From Domibacillus aminovorans (GTDB lineage: Bacteria; Bacillota; Bacilli; Bacillales; Domibacillaceae), in the NCBI RefSeq assembly GCF_001643235.1, contig NZ_LQWY01000038.1:1-64000 (forward strand): DNA of 64,000 bases, read 5' to 3'. The position numbers and the translations under genes were made by a program. Below the pieces are notes generated by a model. The model worked only from the letters and a program-made list of their open reading frames with translations. It was not told the origin of the DNA and did not search any database. Of this stretch, positions 36,284 to 43,738 are shown piece after piece. Each line of letters opens with the position of its first letter. Within the stretch, counting starts at the first letter, position 1.

Positions 36284-36487
36284 TTACTGTTTGTATTGAG
36301 GCTCTTCTTGTAAAATTTGCTCAATGCGCGGAGAGAAATTATCAATAATTGTCTGTGCTTGCTGAGCAGCATTCTGGTAGAGCGTTTTCGCTTGTTGATT
36401 ATCCGTACTAAGCGCAAACGTTTCAAAGCTTGCTTGGACCGTTTTAAGTCCGGCCATTGTTTGCTTTACATCATTAATTACTGTCAT
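36284..36487 (-). CDS. DUF1657 protein, first copy
   Basis: A 67-aa helical protein (MTVINDVKQTMAGLKTVQAS, ending EEPQYKQ). The start at 36487 has GAGGAGGAATT 7 nt upstream and a forespore promoter 35 bp further on, so the longer frame from 36568 is rejected. It is the first gene of the spoVA-type cluster. DUF1657 proteins are confined to spore formers; the function is not known. Confidence 0.85.
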   Translation of the reverse strand: MTVINDVKQTMAGLKTVQASFETFALSTDNQQAKTLYQNAAQQAQTIIDNFSPRIEQILQEEPQYKQ

Positions 36488-36522
36488 ATTTAATTCCTCC
36501 TCGAAATCATTAAGAACAATAT

Positions 36523-36552
36523 TAGGATGAAGTAAAAAAGTTTTTTTATGAA
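36523..36552 (-). promoter_or_regulatory. Sigma-G promoter of the spoVA-type cluster
   Basis: On the minus strand TTCATA (36547-36552) and CATCCTA (36523-36529) are 17 bp apart, fitting the sigma-G pattern (GHATR-like -35 and CATNHTA -10). It implies forespore expression, as expected for spoVA genes. Confidence 0.7.
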
Positions 36553-36667
36553 TTGAAAATATATCCACTGACGAAAGCCGATTTTCTCATATCGATCATT
36601 CGCTCAATTAAATCGGTTTTATTTTTTTGGAAAATCGGGTATAATGGTGTTATAAATTTATTACATT

Positions 36668-36705
36668 AAAAAAGACCGTTTCGATGCTACAACATCGAAA
36701 CGGTC
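36668..36705 (-). terminator. Terminator for the toxin-like mRNA
   Basis: GACCGTTTCGATG pairs perfectly with CATCGAAACGGTC. On the minus strand the stem is followed by TTTTTT, about 80 bp beyond the stop codon of the 27-aa ORF. Confidence 0.8.
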
Positions 36706-36747
36706 ATACAATAGTTGGTTCCCTAATAGGAGTCGACACCAAAGCAG

Positions 36748-36796
36748 CTAAAACCGCCTGAGCCGACGAAACTCAAGGGCGGTTTTAGTCTTTTTT
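36748..36796 (+). terminator. Terminator for the plus-strand antisense RNA
   Basis: CTAAAACCGCC (36748-36758) pairs perfectly with GGCGGTTTTAG (36778-36788), with TGAG/CTCA inside, and TCTTTTTT follows on the plus strand. The stop codon of the opposite-strand small ORF (36785-36787) lies in the 3' arm. Confidence 0.85.
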
Positions 36797-36868
36797 ATAA
36801 AATGACAGAATCGACACAACCAGACCTGCAAACGTAACAGCGAACATAAGTGATTGAAAGACTGTCAT
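36785..36868 (-). CDS. 27-aa hydrophobic type I toxin-like (holin-like) peptide
   Basis: A short ORF starting MTVFQSLMFAVTFAG and ending ILSFYKKD: a single membrane helix with a charged C-terminus. It resembles the 'putative holin-like toxin' peptides of Bacillus (MTVY...-type start), relatives of TxpA/BsrG. The ribosome binding site is exceptionally strong (GGAGGTGAT, 5 nt before ATG at 36868). A TCTCC...GGAGA stem just upstream could mask it. Upstream on the minus strand TGTTATAAT (36951-36959) is an extended -10 box. Paired with a convergent antisense RNA candidate. Confidence 0.7.
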   Translation of the reverse strand: MTVFQSLMFAVTFAGLVVSILSFYKKD

Positions 36869-37118
36869 ACGGCATCACCTCCTCTCCACAATAAACATGG
36901 AGAAAGCATGCGCCGACCACCCTTGAGAAAACCTATACTATTGTTTCTCCATTATAACATCCTTTCACTCCCGGAAAAGAATCGAAATGTCTGTTTTTTT
37001 ATCCCTTTGCAAGACAGATATTCAGCATATATATTATTCATCAAAAAACAAACAGGCTCCTAAGAATCTGCTTGTTTTTGATTACACTCCAATATACATT
37101 GATCCATTGCTTTATTTA

Positions 37119-38306
37119 TTAAGAATAGGGTGTCTTTTCAGGCAACTGATCGTTGAGAGCCCAATTTCCAATATCACGAATTTTATAATCAATCGGATCA
37201 TGCAATGTGTGAGTTCTTACGTTTCGCCAAAAACGGTCAAACTGATATTGAGCTGAGGTAGCCCTTGCTCCCATTACTTCAAACATCCGATTCGTCACCT
37301 CTAAGGCTGTTTTCGCAACGGCAACTTTTGCTGTTGCAATGATGATCCCACACTCTCCTCTTTCCTGCTCTGTTAACGACCCTTCTTTTTCCCATACATC
37401 TTGCAAGGTATTTGTGGCATGTTGAGCCAGTGCAGCTGAAGCTTTTAATTGAACGAACCATTCTCCATATTGGCGAATGGTATAGGGATCACTTGTTGCT
37501 TTCTCTACGTGAGAAGTCAGCCAAGGCCGAGTCACCTTTTTTGTATAGTTCTTTGCCTCTTCAAATGCCCCTTCCGCAACGCCAAGCATCACATGAACTA
37601 AAATTGTTTGGGCAATGTGTGTCCGTAATGTAGGAAATAAACTTTCGAGATGTTGTTCATAAAAATCAAGCACTTCCTCTTTCTTCAGTAACACTTCATT
37701 AAAAAGAACAGTCCCGCTGTCTGTTTGCCGCTGTCCAAAACTATCCCAATCATCTTTTATGATAATTCCTGTCCGGTTAGTCGGAATAACCGCAATAATC
37801 GGCCGATCATGATCTGGGCTCTTTGCTGAAATCAATAAACGGTCAGAATCTTTTGCACCTGAACAAAAGCTTTTTTTCCCACTCAATAGCCATTGAGATC
37901 CTTCTTTCTTCAGCAGCAAATTTTCATCTCGAGGATTAAAGGCATTTCCCCAAAACAAATTCTTTTCGGCTGTTTCTGCGTAAAGCTTCTCTTTCTGTTG
38001 TTGAGATCCGAACAGATGGACAGATGTCAAACATAAAAAATGATATCCGAATAAATGGGCGATCGATCCATCTACTTTTGCGAGTTCACGTGTTAGTTGA
38101 AAAACAGTTTTCCATTCTTCTCCTTTTCCTCCTAGAGAGGTCGGAATAAGAAGTGAAAGTAATCCACTATCACGCAGTAGATCGCGCTCGACTTTTGCTG
38201 TTCCTCCTCGTTTATCTCGCTCGATTGCCGTTTTAGCAAATTCCATTGCTAATGAATTGGCAATCTGAAGGTAATCACGTTTTGTTTCTGTCGTTGCTAT
38301 ATTCAT
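37119..38306 (-). CDS. DszC/SfnB-type flavin-dependent monooxygenase (acyl-CoA dehydrogenase fold)
   Basis: A 395-aa protein of the acyl-CoA dehydrogenase superfamily, in the branch of reduced-flavin monooxygenases used for organosulfur compounds (DszC, SfnB). The C-terminal motif RFWRNVRTHTLHDPIDYK is characteristic of that branch, and no acyl-CoA catalytic Glu region is obvious. IPTSLGGKGEEWKTVF is near the N-terminus. It would need a separate flavin reductase, which is not adjacent. ATG 38306 follows GGAGGACTTGTATTA. It probably takes part in use of alkyl sulfones or sulfonates, though the substrate is inferred only from family. Confidence 0.78.
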   Translation of the reverse strand: MNIATTETKRDYLQIANSLAMEFAKTAIERDKRGGTAKVERDLLRDSGLLSLLIPTSLGGKGEEWKTVFQLTRELAKVDGSIAHLFGYHFLCLTSVHLFGSQQQKEKLYAETAEKNLFWGNAFNPRDENLLLKKEGSQWLLSGKKSFCSGAKDSDRLLISAKSPDHDRPIIAVIPTNRTGIIIKDDWDSFGQRQTDSGTVLFNEVLLKKEEVLDFYEQHLESLFPTLRTHIAQTILVHVMLGVAEGAFEEAKNYTKKVTRPWLTSHVEKATSDPYTIRQYGEWFVQLKASAALAQHATNTLQDVWEKEGSLTEQERGECGIIIATAKVAVAKTALEVTNRMFEVMGARATSAQYQFDRFWRNVRTHTLHDPIDYKIRDIGNWALNDQLPEKTPYS

Positions 38307-38373
38307 TAATACAAGTCCTCCATTTTCAAATCAGATATATTTTTGATTTTCATGCACCTCTTCTCAAAAAGAG

Positions 38374-38416
38374 AGGCTCCCCATTCAAGATAAATTTCAT
38401 CTTGAATGGGGAGCCT
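38374..38416 (-). terminator. Strong hairpin terminator, 18-bp perfect stem
   Basis: Arms 38374-38391 and 38399-38416 (AGGCTCCCCATTCAAGAT and its complement) around a 7-nt loop. On the minus strand CTCTTTTTGAG follows. It would end transcription of the hydrolase gene at 38582; the gap 38417-38581 holds nothing else. Confidence 0.7.
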
Positions 38417-38581
38417 CCAGTAATCCGGTTGGCCTGCTAAATTTTCAAAATCTTTAATGACATTTTAAAACAAATTAAACCTATAAGTCAAGTGGTAATT
38501 AATATTTGATTTTGAAACATGAATAAATTACCAAAGATTCGGGTAGGAGCCTCCTGAAATGACAGATGAAAACTATTTGTC

Positions 38582-39436
38582 TTATCTACGTAAAATTGGC
38601 AATGTACAGCAGCGAAAAGAGCCTCCTGATTTAATGATCTCTGAAATATCTACCTCAATCACATCATACCCCCGCTCTGTAAGGCGATTGTTTACATCAT
38701 GATTTCCCATTAAACTAAACACTTTTTTTCGTCCGATTGAAAGCACATTCGTTCCAAGTGTAAACTGTTCTTTTTCAGTCACTTCGATCAAATCAAATCG
38801 CGATGATAGCATCTTTACAGTATTATGATCAATCGCTTCTGGAAAAATTAATGCCTCATTTGGCGAGATAATATTAAAAACGCAGTCTAAATGCAAATAT
38901 TTTTCATTAAATGAAATGGGGATTATTTCGTAATCAGGGAGTATGCTTTTTAACTGATGAATCGCTCCTTCATTTGTCCGGCTGCTTATCCCAATATAGA
39001 GAATGTTCCCATCAACAATAACATCTCCGCCTTCAATCGAATGTTCACTCAGATTAAGAAATGAAATATGCTCTGTTTTAAGCCATTTTTGCAGTTCATT
39101 TTCCTCTCCTTGCCTGATGTCAGCTGCCATTTCAGCAGTAAAAATTGTTTGGCCGATTGTAAATCCAATATCTCTTGTGAAAACTTGTTCCGGGTAGCGC
39201 TGGAAGGATGGAAGCTTAATGACTTCTACCCCGTGATCGCTAAGCAATTGACTAAATTGACCGTGCTGTTTCATCGCACGACCAATATTAATATTTTCGT
39301 TTTTAAAATGCTCCTGTGTTTCATTAATAACCTCACGAATGGCCATAAATTGAGGTTCACATAAAATGACTTTTTGGAGTTCATCATATTCGTTATTACA
39401 TTGAATTCGCTTAGGTTGATTTGAAACAACTATCAT
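38582..39436 (-). CDS. Dimethylarginine dimethylaminohydrolase-like protein (YkgA-like)
   Basis: A 284-aa guanidino-modifying enzyme of the arginine deiminase/DDAH superfamily. Visible catalytic elements: the Glu/Asp region EGGDVIVDGNILYIG, the histidine in KYLHLDCVFNII, and the C-terminal nucleophile in GGSFRCCTLPI. QVFTRDIGFTIG is the substrate-loop region. The enzyme should hydrolyse a substituted guanidine such as dimethylarginine or arginine; which one is uncertain. ATG 39436 follows CTGGAGGG. It appears monocistronic. Confidence 0.85.
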   Translation of the reverse strand: MIVVSNQPKRIQCNNEYDELQKVILCEPQFMAIREVINETQEHFKNENINIGRAMKQHGQFSQLLSDHGVEVIKLPSFQRYPEQVFTRDIGFTIGQTIFTAEMAADIRQGEENELQKWLKTEHISFLNLSEHSIEGGDVIVDGNILYIGISSRTNEGAIHQLKSILPDYEIIPISFNEKYLHLDCVFNIISPNEALIFPEAIDHNTVKMLSSRFDLIEVTEKEQFTLGTNVLSIGRKKVFSLMGNHDVNNRLTERGYDVIEVDISEIIKSGGSFRCCTLPILRR

Positions 39437-39561
39437 TTTGTACCCTCCAGGACGTATATATTTTCAATATATTCTTCCCTTCTGTCATACAAATGTAAAC
39501 AAATGTTCTTTCCTTTTATGATTTACTTATCCATTAAAGGATATTTTAGGAATATTAAATT

Positions 39562-40596
39562 TTACTTATTTCTTCCCTTATAATACTGATCGATTAATTG
39601 GTCCAATCGCTGTAAATGAAACGTATATTCCACTATAGAAGAGGCAATAATGAATAGCCGCAATTTTTGATCTTTGTTTTGGATGTACCGTTCCAATGCT
39701 TGTTCGAAAAATATTCCGCTTTGGCCCGATATACCCTGGTCAATACGATCTTCCTGCTCTTTTATTTTCCCCTCATATTTCAAAAATAAATATTCGTGAT
39801 ACCTCGTCAGCTGTTCAAGATGTGCGTCGAATAGATGATCTTCCTCGTCTGTCGCCTTGCTCTGAAAATAGTGCTCTTCAATGTTTTCTAATACTTCTTC
39901 CCCTTGTTGAAGCGTTTTTAACATTTGTTTAAATACAACGATTTCTCTCACATCGACCGGTTTTAATTTTGCCATTTTTGCTCTTTCTTCATCGAAGATC
40001 TTAAATTGCTCTTCTAACTTTCGAACGTCAGTCTGTAACTTTTTGCTGTGTTCTTGAAATGATGTCTCAGTCATCTCGTTTGAAATAGCTGTGCGTAGAA
40101 GCAACGACATATTTTGGAAAATGGACTGCGCTTTTTCCAAGTAATTTACCTTGTATTTTGGAGGTAATATGAAGAGGTTAACGAGCAGCGCTGATCCAAT
40201 CCCAACCATAATAATGAAAAAGCGGTTCATCGTAAAAAAGAGCTCCTCATTTCCTGGCGCACTCATAATTGCTAACACCGTAACGAGTGTGAGCGGGATC
40301 GTACTTTCCATCTTCAATTTTAAACTTAAAGAAATAACCAACACGATGACGAATCCAATTATAATTGGATTATCCCCTAAAAAATAAATTGAAAAGAGAG
40401 CAACTGCTGCACCTAATGTATTCGTTATAATCTGGTCAAACATTTGTCTCCATGTACGATAAATCGACGGCTGGACCGTGAATATCGCGGCTACTCCTGC
40501 AAATACAGCAGGTTCCAAATTCAAAATAAAGCATATGTATAATGCCAATGTAACAGCAATCCCTGTTTTCAGTACACGTGGTCCTAAAGTCATCAC
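39562..40596 (-). CDS. Aromatic acid exporter-like (FUSC/YgaE-type) membrane protein
   Basis: A 344-aa protein with about five to six helices in the first ~155 residues (LKTGIAVTLALYICFILNLE, FTVQPSIYRTWRQMFDQI) and a long cytosolic helical, probably coiled-coil C-terminal half. The PSIYRTWRQ segment is typical of the aromatic-acid-exporter (ArAE_1) family of Bacillus. Role in efflux is inferred from family. The start is the second of two ATGs or the first (40596); the first is used. It is monocistronic. Confidence 0.8.
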   Translation of the reverse strand: MMTLGPRVLKTGIAVTLALYICFILNLEPAVFAGVAAIFTVQPSIYRTWRQMFDQIITNTLGAAVALFSIYFLGDNPIIIGFVIVLVISLSLKLKMESTIPLTLVTVLAIMSAPGNEELFFTMNRFFIIMVGIGSALLVNLFILPPKYKVNYLEKAQSIFQNMSLLLRTAISNEMTETSFQEHSKKLQTDVRKLEEQFKIFDEERAKMAKLKPVDVREIVVFKQMLKTLQQGEEVLENIEEHYFQSKATDEEDHLFDAHLEQLTRYHEYLFLKYEGKIKEQEDRIDQGISGQSGIFFEQALERYIQNKDQKLRLFIIASSIVEYTFHLQRLDQLIDQYYKGRNK

Positions 40597-40623
40597 TCTA
40601 TCTCCATTCTGTTAAATATACCA

Positions 40624-40722
40624 ATAAATAAAGACACTTCCACTTGATTTTAGTGAAAGTGTCCGTATAAATAAAGACACTTCCACTTGATTTTAGTGAA
40701 AGTGTCCGTATAAATAAAGACA
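40624..40722. repeat. 43-bp tandem duplication of a hairpin terminator
   Basis: Two identical 43-bp units (40624-40666 and 40667-40709) and 13 bp of a third. Each contains GACACTTCCACT-TGATTTT-AGTGAAAGTGTC, a stem with one mismatch, followed on the minus strand by TTTATTTAT. It would terminate the cotJ operon twice in a row. Confidence 0.9.
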
Positions 40723-40781
40723 TTCGTATTATAACACTGAATATTTAACGTACTTTCTCATTATGCTGTTCCATTTAGATC

Positions 40782-41351
40782 TTAAAATATTTTTTTACGA
40801 TCACGTTCCTCTTTTAATATTTCAACAGCTTCTCTGAAACGCTGTGAGTGGATAATTTCTCTTTCTCTTAAGAAACGGAGCGAATCATTCAAATCCGGAT
40901 CATCGGACATATCAATAATCCACTGATAAGTCGCTCTCGCTTTTTCTTCCGCTGCAATATCTTCATATAAATCAGCAATCGGATCTCCTTTTGCTTGAAT
41001 GTAAGAAGCGGTAAATGGGACACCCGCTGCATTATTATAAAACAAAGCGCTGTCATGAGCGACATAGTGCTCACCGAGTCCTGCATCTCTTAACTGCTGT
41101 GGCGTTGCATCTTTTGTTAATTTGTAAATCATCGTTGCAATCATTTCCAAATGAGCAAATTCTTCTGTCCCAATGTCTGTTAGCAGACCAATTACTTTTT
41201 CCGGAATTGTATAACGTTGATTTAAATAGCGGAGAGCAGCCGCAAGTTCACCGTCTGCCCCACCATACTGCTCCGTTAAATATTTGGCTAAAGTGGGGTT
41301 ACAAGTGCTGACTTTTACAGGGTATTGAAGCTTTTTTTCATAACTCCACAT
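40782..41351 (-). CDS. cotJC: Spore coat protein CotJC (manganese catalase-like)
   Basis: A 189-aa protein of the manganese-catalase family associated with the inner spore coat. Metal-ligand regions are visible: GGADGELAAALRYLNQRY, DIGTEEFAHLEMIATMIYKL, LYEDIAAEEKARATYQWII and FLREREIIHSQRFREAVE, the four ferritin-like helices. GGGGGGAATCC precedes ATG 41351. It is the last gene of the cotJABC operon, 24 bp after cotJB. Confidence 0.95.
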   Translation of the reverse strand: MWSYEKKLQYPVKVSTCNPTLAKYLTEQYGGADGELAAALRYLNQRYTIPEKVIGLLTDIGTEEFAHLEMIATMIYKLTKDATPQQLRDAGLGEHYVAHDSALFYNNAAGVPFTASYIQAKGDPIADLYEDIAAEEKARATYQWIIDMSDDPDLNDSLRFLREREIIHSQRFREAVEILKEERDRKKIF

Positions 41352-41375
41352 TGGATTCCCCCCTTTTCCATTTCG

Positions 41376-41639
41376 TTATACTTGCCACGGCCACGGACCA
41401 CTTTTCCATGCCCAAAATTCAGGTGTACGATTAAGGCTGCCTTGTTGAAGAGGACCAAATGCTGACTCGAATTTTTCTTTAAGCTGTTTGCTGTAATGAG
41501 CAAACTGATTGTATTGCTCGATCGCTTGCGTATCAGTCGGATGAGTGTCCAAGTATAGAGTCAATTCAATGAGAACAAAGTCGGCCACTTGTATTTCTTC
41601 CAACTGCTTATAGTACTCTTGAGGTAATGTTTTATTCAT
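41376..41639 (-). CDS. cotJB: Spore coat protein CotJB
   Basis: An 87-aa coat protein, the same length as B. subtilis CotJB: starts MNKTLPQEYYKQLEEIQVAD and ends FWAWKSGPWPWQV. The start at 41639 is preferred to the in-frame 41684 because it has AGCGGGTAAGGA-type pairing and aligns with the family. It overlaps the end of cotJA by 8 bp. Confidence 0.93.
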   Translation of the reverse strand: MNKTLPQEYYKQLEEIQVADFVLIELTLYLDTHPTDTQAIEQYNQFAHYSKQLKEKFESAFGPLQQGSLNRTPEFWAWKSGPWPWQV

Positions 41640-41880
41640 GTTCCTTACCCGCTCTCTTCTTATAAGGATTTTCGTAAAAATCATAGAAAACAGGCCACAA
41701 TGTACCTCTTTTCAATGCCTCTATAGGAGAAAACTGCGGAAGATTTGGCGGTTGAAATCCTAAATATAAGTTTGGTGGAGTGCTATAATATTTGCGTCCA
41801 ATGGGTGGACAGGGATCACAGGGACTGTGATATGGAACGTACGACTTTACTTTTGTAAACGTCTTTGGATTACTTTTCAT
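41632..41880 (-). CDS. cotJA: Spore coat-associated protein CotJA
   Basis: An 82-aa proline-rich coat protein (YVPYHSPCDPCPPIGRKYY, TPPNLYLGFQPPNLPQFSP), first gene of the operon that encodes a coat layer with manganese catalase. GAGGTGAGG precedes ATG 41880. The operon is divergent from the YitT-type gene. Mother-cell (sigma-E) expression is expected from B. subtilis, but I could not place a convincing promoter. Confidence 0.93.
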   Translation of the reverse strand: MKSNPKTFTKVKSYVPYHSPCDPCPPIGRKYYSTPPNLYLGFQPPNLPQFSPIEALKRGTLWPVFYDFYENPYKKRAGKEHE

Positions 41881-41971
41881 TTTTCCTCACCTCACTAAAT
41901 GACTTGCTTTGTAATCATATACATTTCCTTCCTTGTATATGCTAGAACATTATATTAAAGGTGGGAAAAAC

Positions 41972-42562
41972 ATGCCCTTTTTACACAAAACAATCTCGAT
42001 TACGATAGGAAGCTTCTTATTAGGTATTGGGGTGAATGTTTTTCTTGTTCCTTATGAATTACTGGATGGGGGAACCATTGGAATTGGTCTGATCTTGCAC
42101 TATTTGACAGGCATAAAAATCGGGTTCGTCGTGATTATCATGAGCATACCTATTTTTATGTTGGCATGGATTTATAACCGCGCCTATTTTTATAACAGTC
42201 TTCATGGAATGATGTTTTCCTCGTTCATAATCGATGTGCTCTATCCACTGCATTCTTTAGGAACTAATTTGTATCTAGCTCCTCTTACAAATGCTGTGAT
42301 CGGGGGGATCTTTGTAGGATCGGGGATTGGCCTCATGCTTCGGTTTGATACGAGTATTGGCGGAACTGATTTGCTCGGTCAAATGTTCGCCAGGCATCTA
42401 AACATGAATCCAGGAATCATGATTTTTCTTCTTGATTTCTTCATTGTTTTTACCGGAAGCATCATCTTTTTAAAGGGTTCCCCCTTCTTATCCTGCCTCA
42501 CCGTTTGTTGTGTAGGGATCATGACCAGCCTGTTTTCAATAAAGAATAAAGCAGTAAAGTAA
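41972..42562 (+). CDS. YitT/YczE-type membrane protein
   Basis: A 196-aa protein with five hydrophobic segments, matching the YitT membrane domain: GSFLLGIGVNVFLVPYELLD, GGTIGIGLILHYLTGIKIG and RFDTSIGGTDLLGQMFARH. The C-terminal DUF2179 domain found in full-length YitT proteins is absent. The start at 41972 follows AAAGGTGGGA; the longer frame from 41933 has no signal. Function unknown; relatives may transport small molecules. Confidence 0.82.
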   Translation: MPFLHKTISITIGSFLLGIGVNVFLVPYELLDGGTIGIGLILHYLTGIKIGFVVIIMSIPIFMLAWIYNRAYFYNSLHGMMFSSFIIDVLYPLHSLGTNLYLAPLTNAVIGGIFVGSGIGLMLRFDTSIGGTDLLGQMFARHLNMNPGIMIFLLDFFIVFTGSIIFLKGSPFLSCLTVCCVGIMTSLFSIKNKAVK

Positions 42563-42600
42563 AATCAAGATTTTTTGCTAAACACTTTTATGTAGTATTA

Positions 42601-42640
42601 AAAACAATCCCGCTGTCATGAAGACAACGGGATTGTTTTT
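42601..42640. terminator. Bidirectional terminator
   Basis: AAAACAATCCCG pairs with CGGGATTGTTTT (inner GTC/GAC) between two convergent genes. Confidence 0.9.
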
Positions 42641-42642
42641 AA

Positions 42643-43221
42643 TTAACGTGCTGCAACTGCCACAGGAGCTGGTGCATATGATTGCATGATCGCCTGCATA
42701 TCTGTAATTGGAAGCTGCGGCACTTGATAGTAGCCATTTTTATTTTGATAAATCGAGATCTCATACGCCATTTCGATACAGTTTGGAATCGAATCAGCGA
42801 GCACACGGCGTACGACAGGATTTGTCGTTTCCATCGCAGCACCTGTTTTTACTGTAGCTAATGATTTAGCCGTGCCAAGCATCCATCCAGAAATGATCTC
42901 ATCATTAATTTCACTTTCTGATTGAATCGGTTTTTTTGGCTGAGTTGGTGTCAGTCCAAATTTGAATGTGTTGTTCTCTTTCATCATATAAGTTTTCGTC
43001 GGTACGGCCGGATCTTGACCGGATTGGAAACAATCTACAATCGTATTGTACGTCTGATGCATAAATTGATGCTGACGATCCAGTATGTCGAGCAATTCCT
43101 GATCCTTTACTTTTGACCGGAGCACCGTGTATTTGTTTAATGCGCCGATTGTGCATGATAATACTTCATGGACATCAAAGATCTCATGTGCACCATGGTT
43201 AAACTGTGGGGAAATATTCAT
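42643..43221 (-). CDS. CotF-type spore coat protein
   Basis: A 192-aa protein with a ferritin-like Coat-F domain (FDVHEVLSCTIGALNKYTVL, DRQHQFMHQTYNTIVDCF) in the first half and a second helical part (SGWMLGTAKSLATVKTGAAM, RVLADSIPNCIEMAYEI). The N-terminus MNISPQFNHGAHEIFDVHEV matches coat-associated proteins of Bacillus. The start at 43221 follows GAGGAGG; a further-upstream in-frame start (43239) precedes that site. A short Pro/Ala tail (SYAPAPVAVAAR) closes it. Confidence 0.85.
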   Translation of the reverse strand: MNISPQFNHGAHEIFDVHEVLSCTIGALNKYTVLRSKVKDQELLDILDRQHQFMHQTYNTIVDCFQSGQDPAVPTKTYMMKENNTFKFGLTPTQPKKPIQSESEINDEIISGWMLGTAKSLATVKTGAAMETTNPVVRRVLADSIPNCIEMAYEISIYQNKNGYYQVPQLPITDMQAIMQSYAPAPVAVAAR

Positions 43222-43417
43222 GTGTATTCGCCTCCTCAAGATTGTGGTACGCGCTTATTATGGAGCAACGATTCTTTTTTATACGATGAAATTATTTACT
43301 GACATTGGCTGCTTGTGAAATGAAAATAACGCCGATCACAATGCTGTCTTTTTCCTCTTCCTTATGTGAAAATGAACAATAACGTCAACTATTTACAAAT
43401 GGAAAGGGATAAGATAA

Positions 43418-43717
43418 ATGAATAAAAAAGAGCTAGAAAACAGTATAATTGAAAATTATCAGCGTGATGAACAAATGATGGTATTTATTTTCGCTCAGTG
43501 GTGTGTCAATAACGATTTTGATCCAATTGAACTGTATACGCAAGCCTATCCGAATCAAGCGGCTAACGACGCACTAAAACAAGCCGTCGAGTTAACCGTA
43601 CCTAAAGAAGAAGCGGGTACTATTGCAAATGAAACGTTGTTAAACGTGCTGTCGCTATATGGAAATGACGATCTGTCGTTTATCGTGATGGAAGAAATGA
43701 ACAAACGGAAAAAATAA
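43418..43717 (+). CDS. Hypothetical protein, 99 aa
   Basis: A small acidic, helical, soluble protein (MNKKELENSIIENYQRDEQM, IFAQWCVNNDFDPIELYTQA) with GAAAGGG ahead of the ATG. No signal peptide, membrane segment or known motif. It is probably a real gene because of the good initiation site and protein-like composition, but I do not recognise the family. It is convergent with the GGDEF/EAL gene, whose stop lies only 22 bp away. Confidence 0.7.
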   Translation: MNKKELENSIIENYQRDEQMMVFIFAQWCVNNDFDPIELYTQAYPNQAANDALKQAVELTVPKEEAGTIANETLLNVLSLYGNDDLSFIVMEEMNKRKK

Positions 43718-43738
43718 CTAACTGTCTTTTGACCGGTT

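Larger units (their letters stand above)
36640..36796 (+). ncRNA. Candidate antisense (antitoxin) RNA
   Basis: A TATAAT at 36640-36645 on the plus strand (weak -35) could start an RNA near 36652. It would run to the terminator at 36748-36796, antisense to the last codons and the 3' untranslated region of the small toxin-like gene. This 3'-overlapping layout is that of txpA/RatA and bsrG/SR4 of B. subtilis. Evidence is positional only. Confidence 0.5.

Noticed and set aside
40624-40722. CRISPR-like repeat
   Set aside because: Units are adjacent without spacers; it is a tandem duplication of a terminator.
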